A DNA stretch of 64,000 bases from the NCBI RefSeq assembly GCF_018687715.1, contig NC_056758.1:34505467-34569466 (forward strand). The letters are read 5' to 3'. Positions 12,659 through 23,811 of the stretch are shown here, in pieces. Position 1 is the stretch's first letter; every line of letters begins with the position of its first letter. The notes under the pieces are model-generated. The model was given only the letters and a program-made list of their open reading frames with translations. It searched no databases and had not been told where the DNA came from. Origin of the DNA: Carya illinoinensis. Lineage: Eukaryota > Streptophyta > Magnoliopsida > Fagales > Juglandaceae. The translations under genes and the position numbers were made by a program.

Positions 12659-13211
12659 TGTAGTGATCTGTTTATTGAAAAAAGCTAATATAGTGATCGA
12701 CTTCATGGGCAATGCTTTGCCCTTAGTGTTCCAGATAAATGAAACAGGTTCCTGCAGTAAAATAGGACAATTAGATATGTAATTTTCATATATTGTAGTC
12801 GTGTTTTGTAATGTAATATATAAATATCAAATAATGTAATTAGTTAAAAAGGTAATTAGTTTTATTTTTATTTTATTTTTGGAAGGAGACACTTCTTATA
12901 ACATTAGCCAGAAATATTTTTTGTTTTATATATAAAAAAAAAGATGCTTTCCAACATTTTTCTTGAAAAAGTTGTAATAGAATATAGGCTTTTAGATTTT
13001 AAAAGAAAATTATACTTTTCAACATTATCTTTTTCTAGGGAAAAAAAAAATCCCGGGTATAGCACGGAACCCAGATTCATTCGGGTTCCGGCTCGGATCA
13101 TAATCCGCACTAATCTGGTCTGGAACCCGGCACAGGTTTGAAACTCAAGTTCCAGGCCGGGTATACCCAGATTTCCGATCCGGAACTCGGATGAACAGTC
13201 TTACACAAGAG

Positions 13212-13392
13212 ATCCATAATTTTTTTTAATTTTTTAACTATAAATACAATATATAAACATATATTAATATCTAAATACATCTAAACTTATTTTAAGTAAA
13301 TCTTTACAAAACTTATTCTGCCATCTTACCTCATTATTATTTATAAAAAAACTCTAACTCATTTTAACTCTTTTCAACTCCAAACGGTACCG
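13212..13392. mobile_element. Right part of the split Harbinger-like MITE
   Basis: This continues the element interrupted at 10361. The end, read inward in reverse complement, is CCGGTACCGTTTGGAGTTG, like the left end at 10239. It stops about 10 bp from the PIP2 stop codon, so the aquaporin's 3' UTR and polyadenylation region would be transposon-derived. Confidence 0.5.
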
Positions 13393-13401
13393 GTCTCGTA
13401 C

Positions 13402-14895
13402 TCAGCCGGGTTGGCTCGTAAACGATCCTAAAGCTTTGATGGCTGTCGCTCGTAGGACGAATTCATGGTACAACGCTGCAGCAAGCGCTCCCAGAAAAGG
13501 ACCCACCCAGAAAATCCACTGTTTGTAAATTATCACCATATATATCAGTACCTGATCAATCTCAGTTAACAACATCAATTCAACAAGAAAATTAAACCAA
13601 CTGTTCGTCAATTAACTATAAATAACTCGCCTGATCATCCCAAACTTTGCCTTTATTGTAGATTACAGCAGCCCCAAAGCTGCGAGCGGGGTTTATTCCT
13701 GTGCCTGTGATGGGGATTGTAGCCAAGTGCACCAAAAACACCGCAAACCCAATTGGCAAGGGAGCCAGAACCTATCATTTTAACAAACACAAAGTAAATA
13801 GGAAAACGATATAATGACAAATTGGTTTACAACTAAGTATTAAATAATTATTTTTTTTGTTGTAATTTAAACTGTTGCTAGGACAATCATTTTGAATTAA
13901 AGTAAAAAGAAATAATTTTTTAATATGAAATTACAGATAAACTGTAAAATAATCGATGATGTATCATTATACAAGTAAGAGATACTTTATAAGCATTGGT
14001 AATTTAGTATATAGCGGCGTTGGCGTTGTATATGCTAAAAAAATTATAGACTTGCTATTTTAATACAACTTATCTACTATTTTTTTTTATATTTAATTTT
14101 TTTTAATTTTTTATTTTATTTAATGATTGAGGAACTGATTATCAACAAAGTTATATATTATTTTATAATTTCGGCCTGCAACTTACAGGGAGGTAGGAAT
14201 CGAGCGCGGTTTTCTTGGGATCCGTGGCAGAGAAGACTGTATAGACAAGTACAAAGGTCCCTATAATCTCAGCTCCAAAAGCGGTTCCCTTGGAGTAGAG
14301 AGGAGATACGGTGTTAGCACCACCTCCAACATTCTCGTAGTCTTCCATGATGCCCTTCACTATCGCTACTCCACATACTGCTCCCAAGCACTGAGCTACC
14401 ATATAAGCAATCGCTCTTATTATTGAAACCTTCCGACGTATCAGGAACATACCGAAGGTCACTGCTGGATTAATGTGACCACCTGTACTTTGTATCCAAA
14501 AGAATATAATTAAAAACATATCGTAAAAGTTTATAAAAATAAGAAAATAAATATAGGAAATTAAGAAGATGACGATTTGAAGAGCAGTCGTGAAAAGAGA
14601 AACCTGATATTCCTGCGGTGCTATAAACAAGGATGAAAATCATGCCTCCAAAGGCCCAAGCAACGCCCAGAAGACCAACTGTCCCGCATGGATTATCAGC
14701 TTGCTTCTTGTAGCCGATAACAGTGGCGATGGTGATGTAGAGAAAGAGAAGGGTGGCTACGAACTCCGCTATAACTGCTCTGTAAAACGACCAGAGGGAA
14801 AGTTCCTTGGTGTCAAAAAGTGGTGCGAGGGGACAGTCAACATGATCTCTCGCTTGCTGAGAGGCTTCTCCCTCTTCAGTCACTTCCTTAGACAT
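13402..14895 (-). CDS. PIP2-type plasma-membrane aquaporin, 281 aa, four exons
   Basis: Exons on the minus strand: 14604-14895, 14187-14482, 13631-13771 and 13402-13518 (292+296+141+117 bp, in phase throughout), the usual PIP exon layout. The product is a six-helix water channel of the plasma membrane. Both half-helix motifs are present, HINPAVT (N102-P-A) and GINPARS (N223-P-A). The expected selectivity filter F82/H211/T220/R226 is that of a strict water channel. The short N-terminus and long C-terminus ([11 protein letters not shown]) mark the PIP2 subgroup. Loop-B RRKVS (S117) and C-terminal S275/S278 match known PIP2 phosphorylation positions. Intron 3 uses a GC donor (CAG|GCGAGT at 13630). 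No disabling change was found. A TATATAG about 58 bp upstream of the ATG could be the TATA box. The 3' flank is transposon sequence within about 10 bp of the stop. Confidence 0.95.
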
Positions 14896-15277
14896 CTTTT
14901 ACAAGTTTCTAAAAGACTGAGATTAGAACATGCAACAAGAAGTTAATTAGCTATATAGTAATTCTCTCTTCTCTTTGTTCTTCGCTGCTTTACAGCTTTA
15001 GAGATGAACCGAGAACTACTTGATGACAGAGTGTGAGAGGAAGACTGAATTTATGTGTACCATGTCTGCGTGTCATGTGAGAAAGAAATGTCATCTCGGA
15101 TAGAATAATAGAATGTGGTCAATAATATTTTATTCAACTTTCAAGTTTTATTTAAAATTATCTTATCACATCTTACTATCCAAACAACCTCTTAGATATC
15201 CAAAAAAGCAGGGTTGTGCGTAATAGCTTTTCTTCCACAGTAACAAATTTTAGTTTGTCGGTAATTGGCTTTGCCCT

Positions 15278-16129
15278 TGTTCGTAATTTGATATGATATT
15301 ATATTGATTTAATTTTTATAATATTTAAGATACTTATCTTTTCTTATCTCAATTTAATTTTTTTATAAACAAGGATCTATGTGTTCATGTATTCAATAAC
15401 AATTGATAAAGTAAAGATATAGTCTTCAAAGTCTCTTTCCCTCTTTCTCTATTTCTCTCTTCTCCATCTTCTTTTATATTATATTATATTTTCTATCATG
15501 ATATTAGAGCTCTTGGTTAACGCTAGGTTTGATCCAGTGGAATATTTATTCTTCATCTAAGTTTACTTCTCACAAAATTTTTATGGTCGTTCAATTATGT
15601 ATCGTCTAAAATTAATGCATTTAGAGTATATCTATTAGCTATGAGACCTTTTTTTATGGGGTTTTAATCTATTGCGAGCATTGTTTGAAACCCCAAATCC
15701 AATTTTGGCTGGTCCAATAGTTGACTAAGGCCATATATAACCCATTGTTGGCCATAGCTCCAAATTTGATGGTCCAGTTGCCAGCCACTTCATCACCAAT
15801 ACCATCATCTTATCGACAATCAATTAATGAATATGAATGCTACTTTCAAATTTCAAACTCAAGATTCCAAAGTTCTCCTCCCCATTGAGTTTGAGGTGGG
15901 ATGTTGAAAATAAAATAAAATCAATATAATTTGATTTGATATTATATTGATTTGATTTTCATAATATTTAAGATATTTAGCTTATCTTATCTTAATGTAT
16001 ATAATTTTCCTATAAATAGGGATGTATGTATTGTATTAAAAAACAATTCAGAAAGTAAAAATGTAGCTCTCAAAGCCTCTTTCTCTCTTCTCCCGCTTCT
16101 TTTATATTATATTTTATTAATTTCTGTCA
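15278..16129 (+). mobile_element. TRIM (miniature LTR retrotransposon), complete with TSD
   Basis: The 5' LTR is 15278-15498 and the 3' LTR is 15902-16129 (221 and 228 bp, similar along their length). The target duplication gccct is exact at 15273-15277 and 16130-16134. Right after the 5' LTR, TGATATTAGAGC (15499-15510) resembles the TGGTATCAGAGC primer-binding site complementary to initiator tRNA-Met. A purine tract, GAGGTGGGA, sits directly before the 3' LTR. The 403-bp interior has no ORF, so it is non-autonomous, probably mobilised by a Copia-type element. Confidence 0.9.
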
Positions 16130-16200
16130 GCCCTCATTTAAGATTCTCTACAAAAACAAAATGCAAGGACGACAACTAATTTACTGAGAAATAACATTAA

Positions 16201-16434
16201 GGAAAATGCTAAATCCACCGCTCCAATGGGAGTAATCACTGTCAGTTTTTATTTTATTTTTATTTTTTTTACTTTGTTATTAAGAAAGTTTTTTTTTAAT
16301 GATGTTGTGATTTTTTAAAAAATATATTTAAAATGTTAAAAAAATACAAAGTAAAAAGAAAAAAAAAAACATATTTTTATATTAACGGTAGCTCTAAACA
16401 AGAGCTTATCAGAGTGGTGGCTGAAGTGCCACCC
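16201..16434. mobile_element. Foldback MITE, probable
   Basis: The ends AAATCCACCGCTCC and, in reverse complement, CAGCCACCACTCTG form an imperfect inverted repeat around a T/A-rich centre. The flanking 9-mers taacattaa and taataataa agree at 7 of 9 positions, weakly suggesting a Mutator-like duplication. Confidence 0.45.
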
Positions 16435-18039
16435 TAATAATAATATCACACATGCGGTGGACAGTACATAGGAATTGATCAAAATGATTCTCGATCATAT
16501 AATATGCGCCAACAGATGATCTATCAAACGTCTTCCGATCCATTATCCTTATTAATTCTCACAAATTAAAATTAACGGAGGGAAATGGATTAAATTAAGC
16601 AGAGGTGTCCATTCAATAAGTGGCTACCTACCTTAACTCGCACTCTATCTGTGAGCATAGGCCAAATATTGTACGACGATTGACGAACAATAGTTTTCTG
16701 GGAGAAAGAATTAGCAAAGGTTATTCTATTTTCAAACGGCATATAATAAATATTCTCTTGATTCTTTTGTTATTCCGAGATTAGTACTGATTTCCAAGTA
16801 CCGTACATAGGTTTGCTTCTAACATTAATCATTGATCGCTCGAATTAATTAGATATTGGAGATAGAGCATAATTTGGTGATTGGTGCGCTATGTGGTCAT
16901 GAGATCATAGATTACATACTACTCAAAACCCTATTTGGACCCCCGAGACAAGAAGTTTTGGTTCCATTCGTGACCGCGTGTTTACAATCCGACACCTGGA
17001 ATATACAGATAAAATATCCAAAACCCAGGCATAAAAAAAATCTTAATAACCATTTCATTGCTAAGAGAAAAGACAAAAACCTAACACAAAAGTCAAAACC
17101 AACCGAAGACAATAAATATATATATACGTGCGTTTGTATCTTGATAGCTTCTAGAAGAGAAAATGCATACGGCCTAATACGTACGTATACGTACACCTAC
17201 TTATTTAGACATGCATTACATTATAAACAGGCTCTTATTCATATATCATTAAGAGAATTTGGTTAAAATAGAAAAAGACTAGTCAATATTAATTAAATAA
17301 TATACATGAACATGACATTAGTCCATGACTTGAATATAAGAGATCTATAACTATATATATATATATATATATATTACAGTCGATCAGTTTTAAAAATATA
17401 TATATAACATTTTTTTAGGCTAGACATTATTTTAAAATTTATATGGATATTCATTTTGTTGACCCTAGAGAGCATTATAATTTAAAGTAATGCTAAGTAA
17501 TGCTTTAGCCAAAAAAAAAAAAAAATTATAAAAATTGATGTGGTTTGATGTAGTATGTTAAATCTATTTTATCTAATATATGATATACAATTATATCATT
17601 TTATAAATTTATTTTTATAAAATCTTGTAGTATTTGTCTATAATTTATTTGCTGGGTGTTCTTTGATACTCGGCTATATATGTACCAATACGTGATAAAA
17701 TGGAATGAAGCCGTTGGGCCAGCCAGGCTCAAGGGACGTTTCTAATGGGCTCTTACGGCCTTTCTTGAATATTTTAGCCTGATTTTTTAACCCATTTTAG
17801 CAGACTGAATTCCAAACTCCAAAAGAGACACAATTTGCTGGGTGAAAAGGCTTCAAGTACACTATTGACATTACAATTGCAATAGTGTGCTGATACTGGT
17901 ACTCCTATAAACAAAAATTCTATTTGTAATCTAAGGTAAGGATTGTGTGTGTAGATCTATTGATATATGGAGATAAAAAGGAAGAAAGTATTATTTTGAG
18001 AAATATATTATCGTAATTTAAAAAAAAATTAAAGATAAT
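16435..18039. other. Intergenic region
   Basis: No gene was recognised. The open frames at 16856-17266 show no family signature. An AT microsatellite lies at about 17351-17372. Confidence 0.5.
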
Positions 18040-18360
18040 TGTATAGACGAGCAATCTACCTAATAAGGATTGTAAGTAGACTAACTCGACTACAAAAGTA
18101 TCAGCGCCACAAACGCTCTCTACATTCTTTTGATCGAGACACTCGCATGGTGACCAATGCATTCCTTCCAAAATTTGACTGCTGTATGCCCAAGGCCTCC
18201 CAGACTGGCCACGCCCGCCCATCCTAGCTTTTCCTGGAGACGCCATATTATATATTAATGTCTTTCAATGGGCTGAGTACTGTCATTTCGGTACATATAC
18301 AGAAGCCATGTTGCTGCATCCATCGCCAGGTTTCCCGGTATGTGCACCAGTACCGGCCAG
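18040..18360 (-). pseudogene. Cinnamyl-alcohol-dehydrogenase-like fragment
   Basis: Minus-strand frames together give the middle of a plant CAD/mannitol-dehydrogenase-type NADP-dependent medium-chain reductase. In order: VHIPGNLAMDAATWLL (about 18350-18305), TVLSPLKD (about 18280-18260), GVASLGGLGHTAVKF (about 18215-18165) and GADTFVV (about 18105-18085). The third piece is the GxGGLG nucleotide-binding turn. The pieces are in the family's order but in different frames, so frameshifts separate them. No N-terminal zinc-binding part or C-terminus was found. It is a dead fragment. Confidence 0.65.
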
Positions 18361-18984
18361 ATATTGTCCTTTCAAATATTCACGGAGTTTCACCAAACTT
18401 TAAAAGAGATTCTCCAGTGAAGTACTTGGAAAAAAACACAATGCTCGGTGGATAATATGGAGTACGTTTATTCTGATAGTAAAATACCACTTAAAAGGAC
18501 GAGTATTTCATGTTTTTTTCCTAGCAGCAGGTAAATTTTCCTCTTTTGTCGCTGTCAATCATCTGAAAGCTAAAAACAAATTGAATGACCAGACGTTCAT
18601 ACACTATTTTACTTACTATTCAGAGTATCATCATAGGCACTAAATTAAAGTTTTCATGACCACTTTTTGTATCTGATTTTTGGATCCTTACCTGTCCGCC
18701 CGTCCCTATATGAGTAGTTTCCGGAGTATCGAATGTAACAATTATCATGCTTCCGGGTTAGTAATAAGTACTCGATCGTGGTTCTAACTTAGTTTTTATT
18801 TGTTTATAATAGATGCGGTAAGGGATGTGATCCTTTTCATCATGTTTTAATAATACTTGCAAGATAATATTAACATCAAATAATGAAAGACAAAATAGGA
18901 TAACAGTCCCTCTATGTTTTGACCTGAATTCTATGAAATAATTGATCACTGAAAAATGGTGGTTTAAAAACTAGCTTTTCATTC
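18361..18984. other. Intergenic region
   Basis: Nothing recognisable. The open frames are short and without family features. Confidence 0.45.
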
Positions 18985-19185
18985 CGGGGTTAGAGGGGCA
19001 GGCAAAACTTTCAGCTACTCCGACTTCGACTAATACTCGCTTTGATTCTAATAGAGTCAAAAAATTTAGAGTTCAGAGTTGGAATTGGCCGGAGTTGTTT
19101 AAAAAAAAAATAGTCAGAGTCAGAGCTGATATAGGCTTCGAATATGATATTTTACTTAATATATTTCGTATTATAATATATGTAA

Positions 19186-19260
19186 TAGGTAGTTGAGTGA
19201 TCTAATGGTTAAAACCGTGTTTTGCAAACCTAAGAACCCATGTCTGAGTCCCTATATATG
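19186..19260 (+). repeat. tRNA-like (SINE-type) fragment
   Basis: The segment 'tagttgagtgatctaatggttaaa ... tctgagtccc' resembles a decayed tRNA gene, with an A-box-like and a B-box-like element about 50 bp apart. It could be the head of a tRNA-derived SINE. It is too degenerate to be a working tRNA. Confidence 0.25.
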
Positions 19261-19318
19261 AGATAGTGTTTTGCAAACTTTTTATTTTTTAAGGAAATCT
19301 TAAAACAACAATATTTTC

Positions 19319-20050
19319 CAAAGTTTTAAAATTCGTTCCATTCTGACTAGAATGGTTAGAATTTTTCGTACCGGAATAGTAGTCAGCACATGATATGGTT
19401 ATATTTGGTACCGGCTTAAATTCCAACCGTTTCGGCCAATTTCGGTCCATTCCGGCCAGATTTTGATATTTCAGTCGGCATGGTTATTTCGTACCGGAAT
19501 TCAACTTGATGGTATTTTTAAAAATAAATTAAAAATTGAGGATAGAGTAGTAATTTATAAAAAATGAATAGGTAAAGTGATGATGACATTCAGACGAAAA
19601 GTGAATATAATTCGTACACTGGTGTACTGGAACTCCACACTAGCATACAAGATCTCTTAGACTCTGACTTGCTGTAAAAATTCAAAGGCTTTAACACTTG
19701 AAAATGCTTTGGAAAAGTCAAAAAAGTAGAAAATAGAAATAAAATTTACTGCTATTACTGGTAGATCATGATCTAGCTGTGAAAATAAAAATAAAAAAGA
19801 CTATAGCTCAGGAGGGAAAAGCTTTTGCAATACAATATTGATGCTTTTCATTGATGTTTTATCCATTGTTACATTTTTCATTGCTTAATATTACATTGAT
19901 GTTATTATGAAAAATAGTTTTTATATATATAGAGAAAATTTATTTATATAATGTTTATTTCGAAACGGTACACCGAAACGTATTGGTACCAAAATATTCT
20001 GTTTCAGTGTCTCAACTGAAATGGTCACCGAAATGGAATTCAAAACTTTG
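19319..20050. mobile_element. Non-autonomous hAT element, perfect 8-bp TSD
   Basis: The 732-bp element has ends CAAAGTTTTAAAATTC and GAATTCAAAACTTTG (inverted) and an exact 8-bp duplication, atattttc, at 19311-19318 and 20051-20058. Subterminal arms are rich in TTCGGTCC/GGTACCGAAA-type motifs. It has no transposase. It sits inside the larger putative hAT at 18990-20877. The element at 52466-52849 has a similar end (CARTGTTTTAAA). Confidence 0.85.
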
Positions 20051-20316
20051 ATATTTTCTCCTCTTATATATTCTAAAACCCTACACATTTGTTTTGTTCT
20101 CTCTTCTTCTATTTTCTCTCTTGTCCTCAATGCCGACGCTGCTCTCTTGTTCTCTTTGTCTCCTTCCACCGCCCTCCTTGATGACTCCCCCAACAAATTG
20201 ATATTCACCCTCCTCTCCTAGTACTGCATCCCCCTCCACTCCTTCTGTTACATCTACCACTCCATTGTCACTTCGACATCCTTTGATTAGATCGAGTCTA
20301 TCACTTTACCACTGGT

Positions 20317-20318
<2 letters not shown>

Positions 20319-20373
<55 letters not shown>
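20319..20373 (+). repeat. (CT)n microsatellite
   Basis: About 27 CT units, upstream of the STEEP1-like exon. Confidence 0.95.
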
Positions 20374-20377
<4 letters not shown>

Positions 20378-20524
20378 TGTTGAGTAGCATTTTCCTTTGA
20401 GTATACTGCAAAATTCTAGTGCTTTGAGCCTCTACATGAATATGTTGCAAAATTTTGACGTGAAACAACACAGTTTTTAACAAAAATATTTTCCTAACTC
20501 TTAGAGAGAAGTAGCGGCAAAGGA

Positions 20525-20638
20525 ATGATGAAGAGGACGATGCATAAGTACTTGAGCGAGGACATCACTCCAGATGGACCGGATTCCGATCTCTTTGTCT
20601 ATTACTGCAAGTACTATGGTTCTCACGTCCTCATAAGG
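20525..20638 (+). pseudogene. First-exon fragment of a STEEP1/CXorf56 (UPF0428)-like gene
   Basis: From the ATG at 20525 the frame reads [13 protein letters not shown] then [20 protein letters not shown], the characteristic N-terminus of the eukaryotic STEEP1/CXorf56 family (normally SSED...[22 protein letters not shown]). The second Cys of the CxxC pair is replaced by Tyr, so a zinc site would be lost. After HVLI the frame runs into a TCT/CT-rich sequence and stops at 20716, where the next exon would be expected. No later exons were seen before the right end of the element at about 20877. It is a captured and decayed exon, unlikely to make a functional protein. Confidence 0.7.
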
Positions 20639-22645
20639 GGTTCTTCTTCTTCTTCTCTCTCTCTTTTTATTTCTCTATTTGGTCGCCAAGAAATTGTTGG
20701 AAAATCAACCCCTTAAGTTATGTATATTTTCTCTAGCACGAGGATTCATTCTTGTTAATAAATTGTAGTTCCTTTATGGCTCTAACACTGATTCCGACTC
20801 CAACAACTCCAATCGGAGTTGAAATCTGCTTCAATTAAAAGTTGGAAGCATGGTTCAACTTGGCCTCTGCAACCCTACTTAAACTGATTACAGAGCAATG
20901 AAACCTTTTCACATTTGTTTTGTTTTATTTTTTTCCTTCTATATATAAAATTAAAAAAAAAAAAGGAAAAGGATTATGAGGTTTTTGCATGGGCGCACTT
21001 GCCATTGGTGGTAATTCTCCTTAGACCAAATTCGTGCAAAATTTACACTAATCCGAAGTACCAATTGATCTATCTTCTTATTCCTTGAAGGCTTGAATCT
21101 CTTTACGCTATGTCCCTAGTCTCACCTTGTTTGATTACAAATTTAAAACAGTAATCTCATGCCCAAAATAGCATATATAAATATATCAAATGGTTTTCTT
21201 TTTTAATTTTTAAAAACAGAGCAAGATGATGCCCCTAGTCTAGCAAATCACACTAGAAAGGATATTTGAACCCTTACAATTTTAGCTAAGAGATAAAGTC
21301 AATAAGGAACTTAGACTCCTAAGAGAGAGATGACTCACACTTCTAACAGGATCTAGACTCACACTCCTCAAGGAAAAGGCTTTACAAGGTTAATTAGACT
21401 CCTATAACTCTAAGGAAATAACTTTTATAAATAGCCTATAAGAGGTAACAAATTCTTCACTTGATTTACTTCATCTTCTACATACAGTTACCCTCATATT
21501 ATTATTTTGACTTTGGTATCGAAGTGTCCTCAGGGCAACCAATGCCACCCCTTTGTTCGTTATAGGTCATCCATATGGTTGGTGGTGTGAAGCACGTCCT
21601 TTACAATGACGCCGTCTGTAGGATCTATACAAACTTCAATATGATTTTCACACACTAACCACCACGCAATCGCACACAAACCGCAATTTCTTAATACCGA
21701 AAAGGAGAGAAAGGGAATTCCGCGACTCACAAGAATGTCTTCAAAAAAACAGATAAGATCTCCTCACCTTTGTTATTCATTTTTTTTTTTTTACAAACTA
21801 CCGCTCAGTGAATAAAAAATATACATATACATATATTATATGTGGAGAAAGAACGCAAGAAATAGAAGCACTACACATGTGCAACATGCACTGCATACGT
21901 AGGAAGGGGTCCATGGCGTGCACCCACTTCCTACACCAGCGAAAGCTACAGCCACTGGTGACCCATTGGTGATACAGCGATGGCAGAGGCTTTCGCCTGA
22001 AACTCACCAAATCAAAGTGTTATGCACGCCATGCACAATGTGGGTGGAGAGCAACAAGCTACCGGAGGCCCACACACCGGCATCTGTGAGCTTGCAGGGC
22101 GACCACCACCCAACAATCGCATTGCCAGCAGTTTCTATAGTCGGTGGGGTGGTTCCCCAACATCGGTAGCTAGTTGCATCTAGCATAGAGCAGGCAAAGG
22201 ATGCACACCATCGAATGACTACCAAATCAAGCGTTTATGCGCCAACCATCCCATCACTGACCATCACCTTGCTCGCCTGTGTTTTCTATCGTAGGCATTG
22301 TCATTCCCGACCCCTAGAGCACCTCGCTGTTCTCGCTGGTGTGCACCAAAAAAGACCACTCAACTCCAACTACTCGTCACCATGCACTTCACCGTTCTTG
22401 TCGTCCTGCACCCACTACCCACGATGTGCATGTCAGGGACTTTCCTCAACTTATCGTTGCCGCAGCAGCACACCATGAGGGTTGTGCACCATGTGAACAC
22501 TAGGAGCACCACGACGAGCAACCCAAGGGAACCAGCTCAACCACCACCTGCTTCATCGGATATTTATGTCGCTGGTAAGGAGGTCTAGACACCTCACAGT
22601 GCTACTCGCTGTCATGCTCATAGTGCTAGACACATTAGCAGGATG

Positions 22646-23760
22646 GCTCATGTTTGCAAATCCCAAACTTGTAAATTGTATTCTGCTTATCTATTTTGTG
22701 TTAGTGAAAATCCTTCAGGAAGCGTTACAATCAAGAAGGGCTTGGAGGTCAAAGAACCCCACGACCCACTCAACAACTAGAAGAAGACCCACGCCCCTTG
22801 GCAAGTAACAAGACCAATGCTTTGGGCGATTAACCAGACCAATGCCTCTCGACAAGCAGCAAAATCGACAGTGCCACCGTGCAAGTAGACTAAGGTCTCC
22901 ATGGAAAGCATATGTGGTTTTGTCACTGCACGTGCCAAGTCATGGCTACTTGCGGGCATCACCCATGTATCACCAGCCTTTACCATGCTTTAGTAGGGTG
23001 GCTCAGGTTCACAAATCTCAAACGTGTAATTTGTATTATACTTACCTATTTTATTTTTTGTGAGAACTTCTTAGGATGTGGTGCAACCAAATGAACGGGC
23101 ATGGAGGTCGCACAGACCACACAACCCTCTCTAGAGATTGCCATTGAACGGGCGTGGAGGTCAGAAAACCACATGACCCTCTCCAGAGATCACCATCGAA
23201 CAGGCGTGGAGGTCGCACAGACCACATGGCCCACTCCAAACGAACATGCGTGGAGGTTAGAAGACCAAATGACCCTCTCCAAAGAAAGAATTGAAAATAG
23301 CAGCTAAATTGCCATGTAGCACGATCGAACATGGAGACAAAGATAATGCACTTCAATTACTCTGGCGTCTAGGCTCAACCATGAGTCCTGATTCATACAA
23401 GCAAGACATTGGCTAAATTGTCTAAAACTCCTTGAAAGTCCATAAGAATCCGAGTGGCTGCATGTTCTAGGAATACACTTCATTAGAATCAGCCGTGAGG
23501 CATAAAGCACCAGCTACAAAGCCCCTCCTAGGCGCCGTGCATGTTTCTTAGTTTGTTTGCATCAGAATAGACTGCTTGGTATCGATTGCGGGCATCCCAT
23601 GCCTTCATCAACACCAGAGCATGGCTGCCCACGGGCATCGCCCATGTGTCACCAACCTTCGCCACACTCTAGTGGAACAGCTCAGGTTTACAAATCTCAA
23701 ACTTGTACTTTGTATTACACTAATCTATTTGGTTTTTGGTGAAAATTTATCAAGGCAATT
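22646..23760 (+). repeat. Three dispersed copies of a ~95-bp unit within the LTR element
   Basis: Units beginning 'ggctcatgtttgcaaatccc' (about 22642), 'ggctcaggttcacaaatctc' (about 23000) and 'agctcaggtttacaaatctc' (about 23680) share about 90 bp. They run through 'aactt/cgtgta.tttgtatt...ctatttt' to 'gtgaaaat..t.aggcaa'. They look like old internal duplications of the element. Confidence 0.7.
23094..23290 (+). repeat. Tandem repeat, ~53-bp period
   Basis: 'aacgggcgtggaggtc..acagacca' recurs at about 23094, 23147, 23199 and 23243, with GACCCTCTCCAGAGA-like text between copies. Period 44-53 bp. Confidence 0.75.
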
Positions 23761-23811
23761 GAACTCAACCTCCTACCACAACAGTGTAGATGAGCATCCT
23801 TCCATACACCA

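Larger units (their letters stand above)
10362..13203. mobile_element. Non-autonomous hAT element, 2.8 kb, with 8-bp TSD
   Basis: The terminal inverted repeats are TAGGATTGTTCATC on the left and the reverse complement TAAGACTGTTCATC on the right. The flanks tacaagag (10354-10361) and cacaagag (13204-13211) form an 8-bp duplication with one mismatch. Subterminal arms rich in GGGTT/CCGG motifs extend about 150 bp inward at each end. No hAT transposase (BED finger or dimerisation domain) was recognised. The interior holds a long CT microsatellite, a leader-like segment ending in a good splice donor (GTAAGT at 10750) and a possible exon after a TTGCAG acceptor at 12476. Confidence 0.75.
18990..20877. 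mobile_element. Putative Pack-type hAT element carrying a host exon
   Basis: The left part (TTAGAGGGGCAGGC, then 'tccgacttcgac' and 'gagttggaattggccggagt') mirrors the right part ('gattccgactccaac', 'aatcggagttgaaat', ending CCTCTGCAACCCTA) in inverted orientation, as in hAT subterminal regions. Inside lie another hAT element (19319-20050), a CT microsatellite and a STEEP1-like first exon. I could not find an 8-bp TSD for the outer ends, so the limits are tentative. Confidence 0.4.

Noticed and set aside
16856..17266. 136-codon plus-strand frame
   Set aside because: No recognisable protein feature; flanked by AT-rich intergenic DNA.
22004..23356. Multiple overlapping ORFs within the LTR element
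   Set aside because: They lie in the repeat-filled interior, in all phases, without gag or pol motifs.
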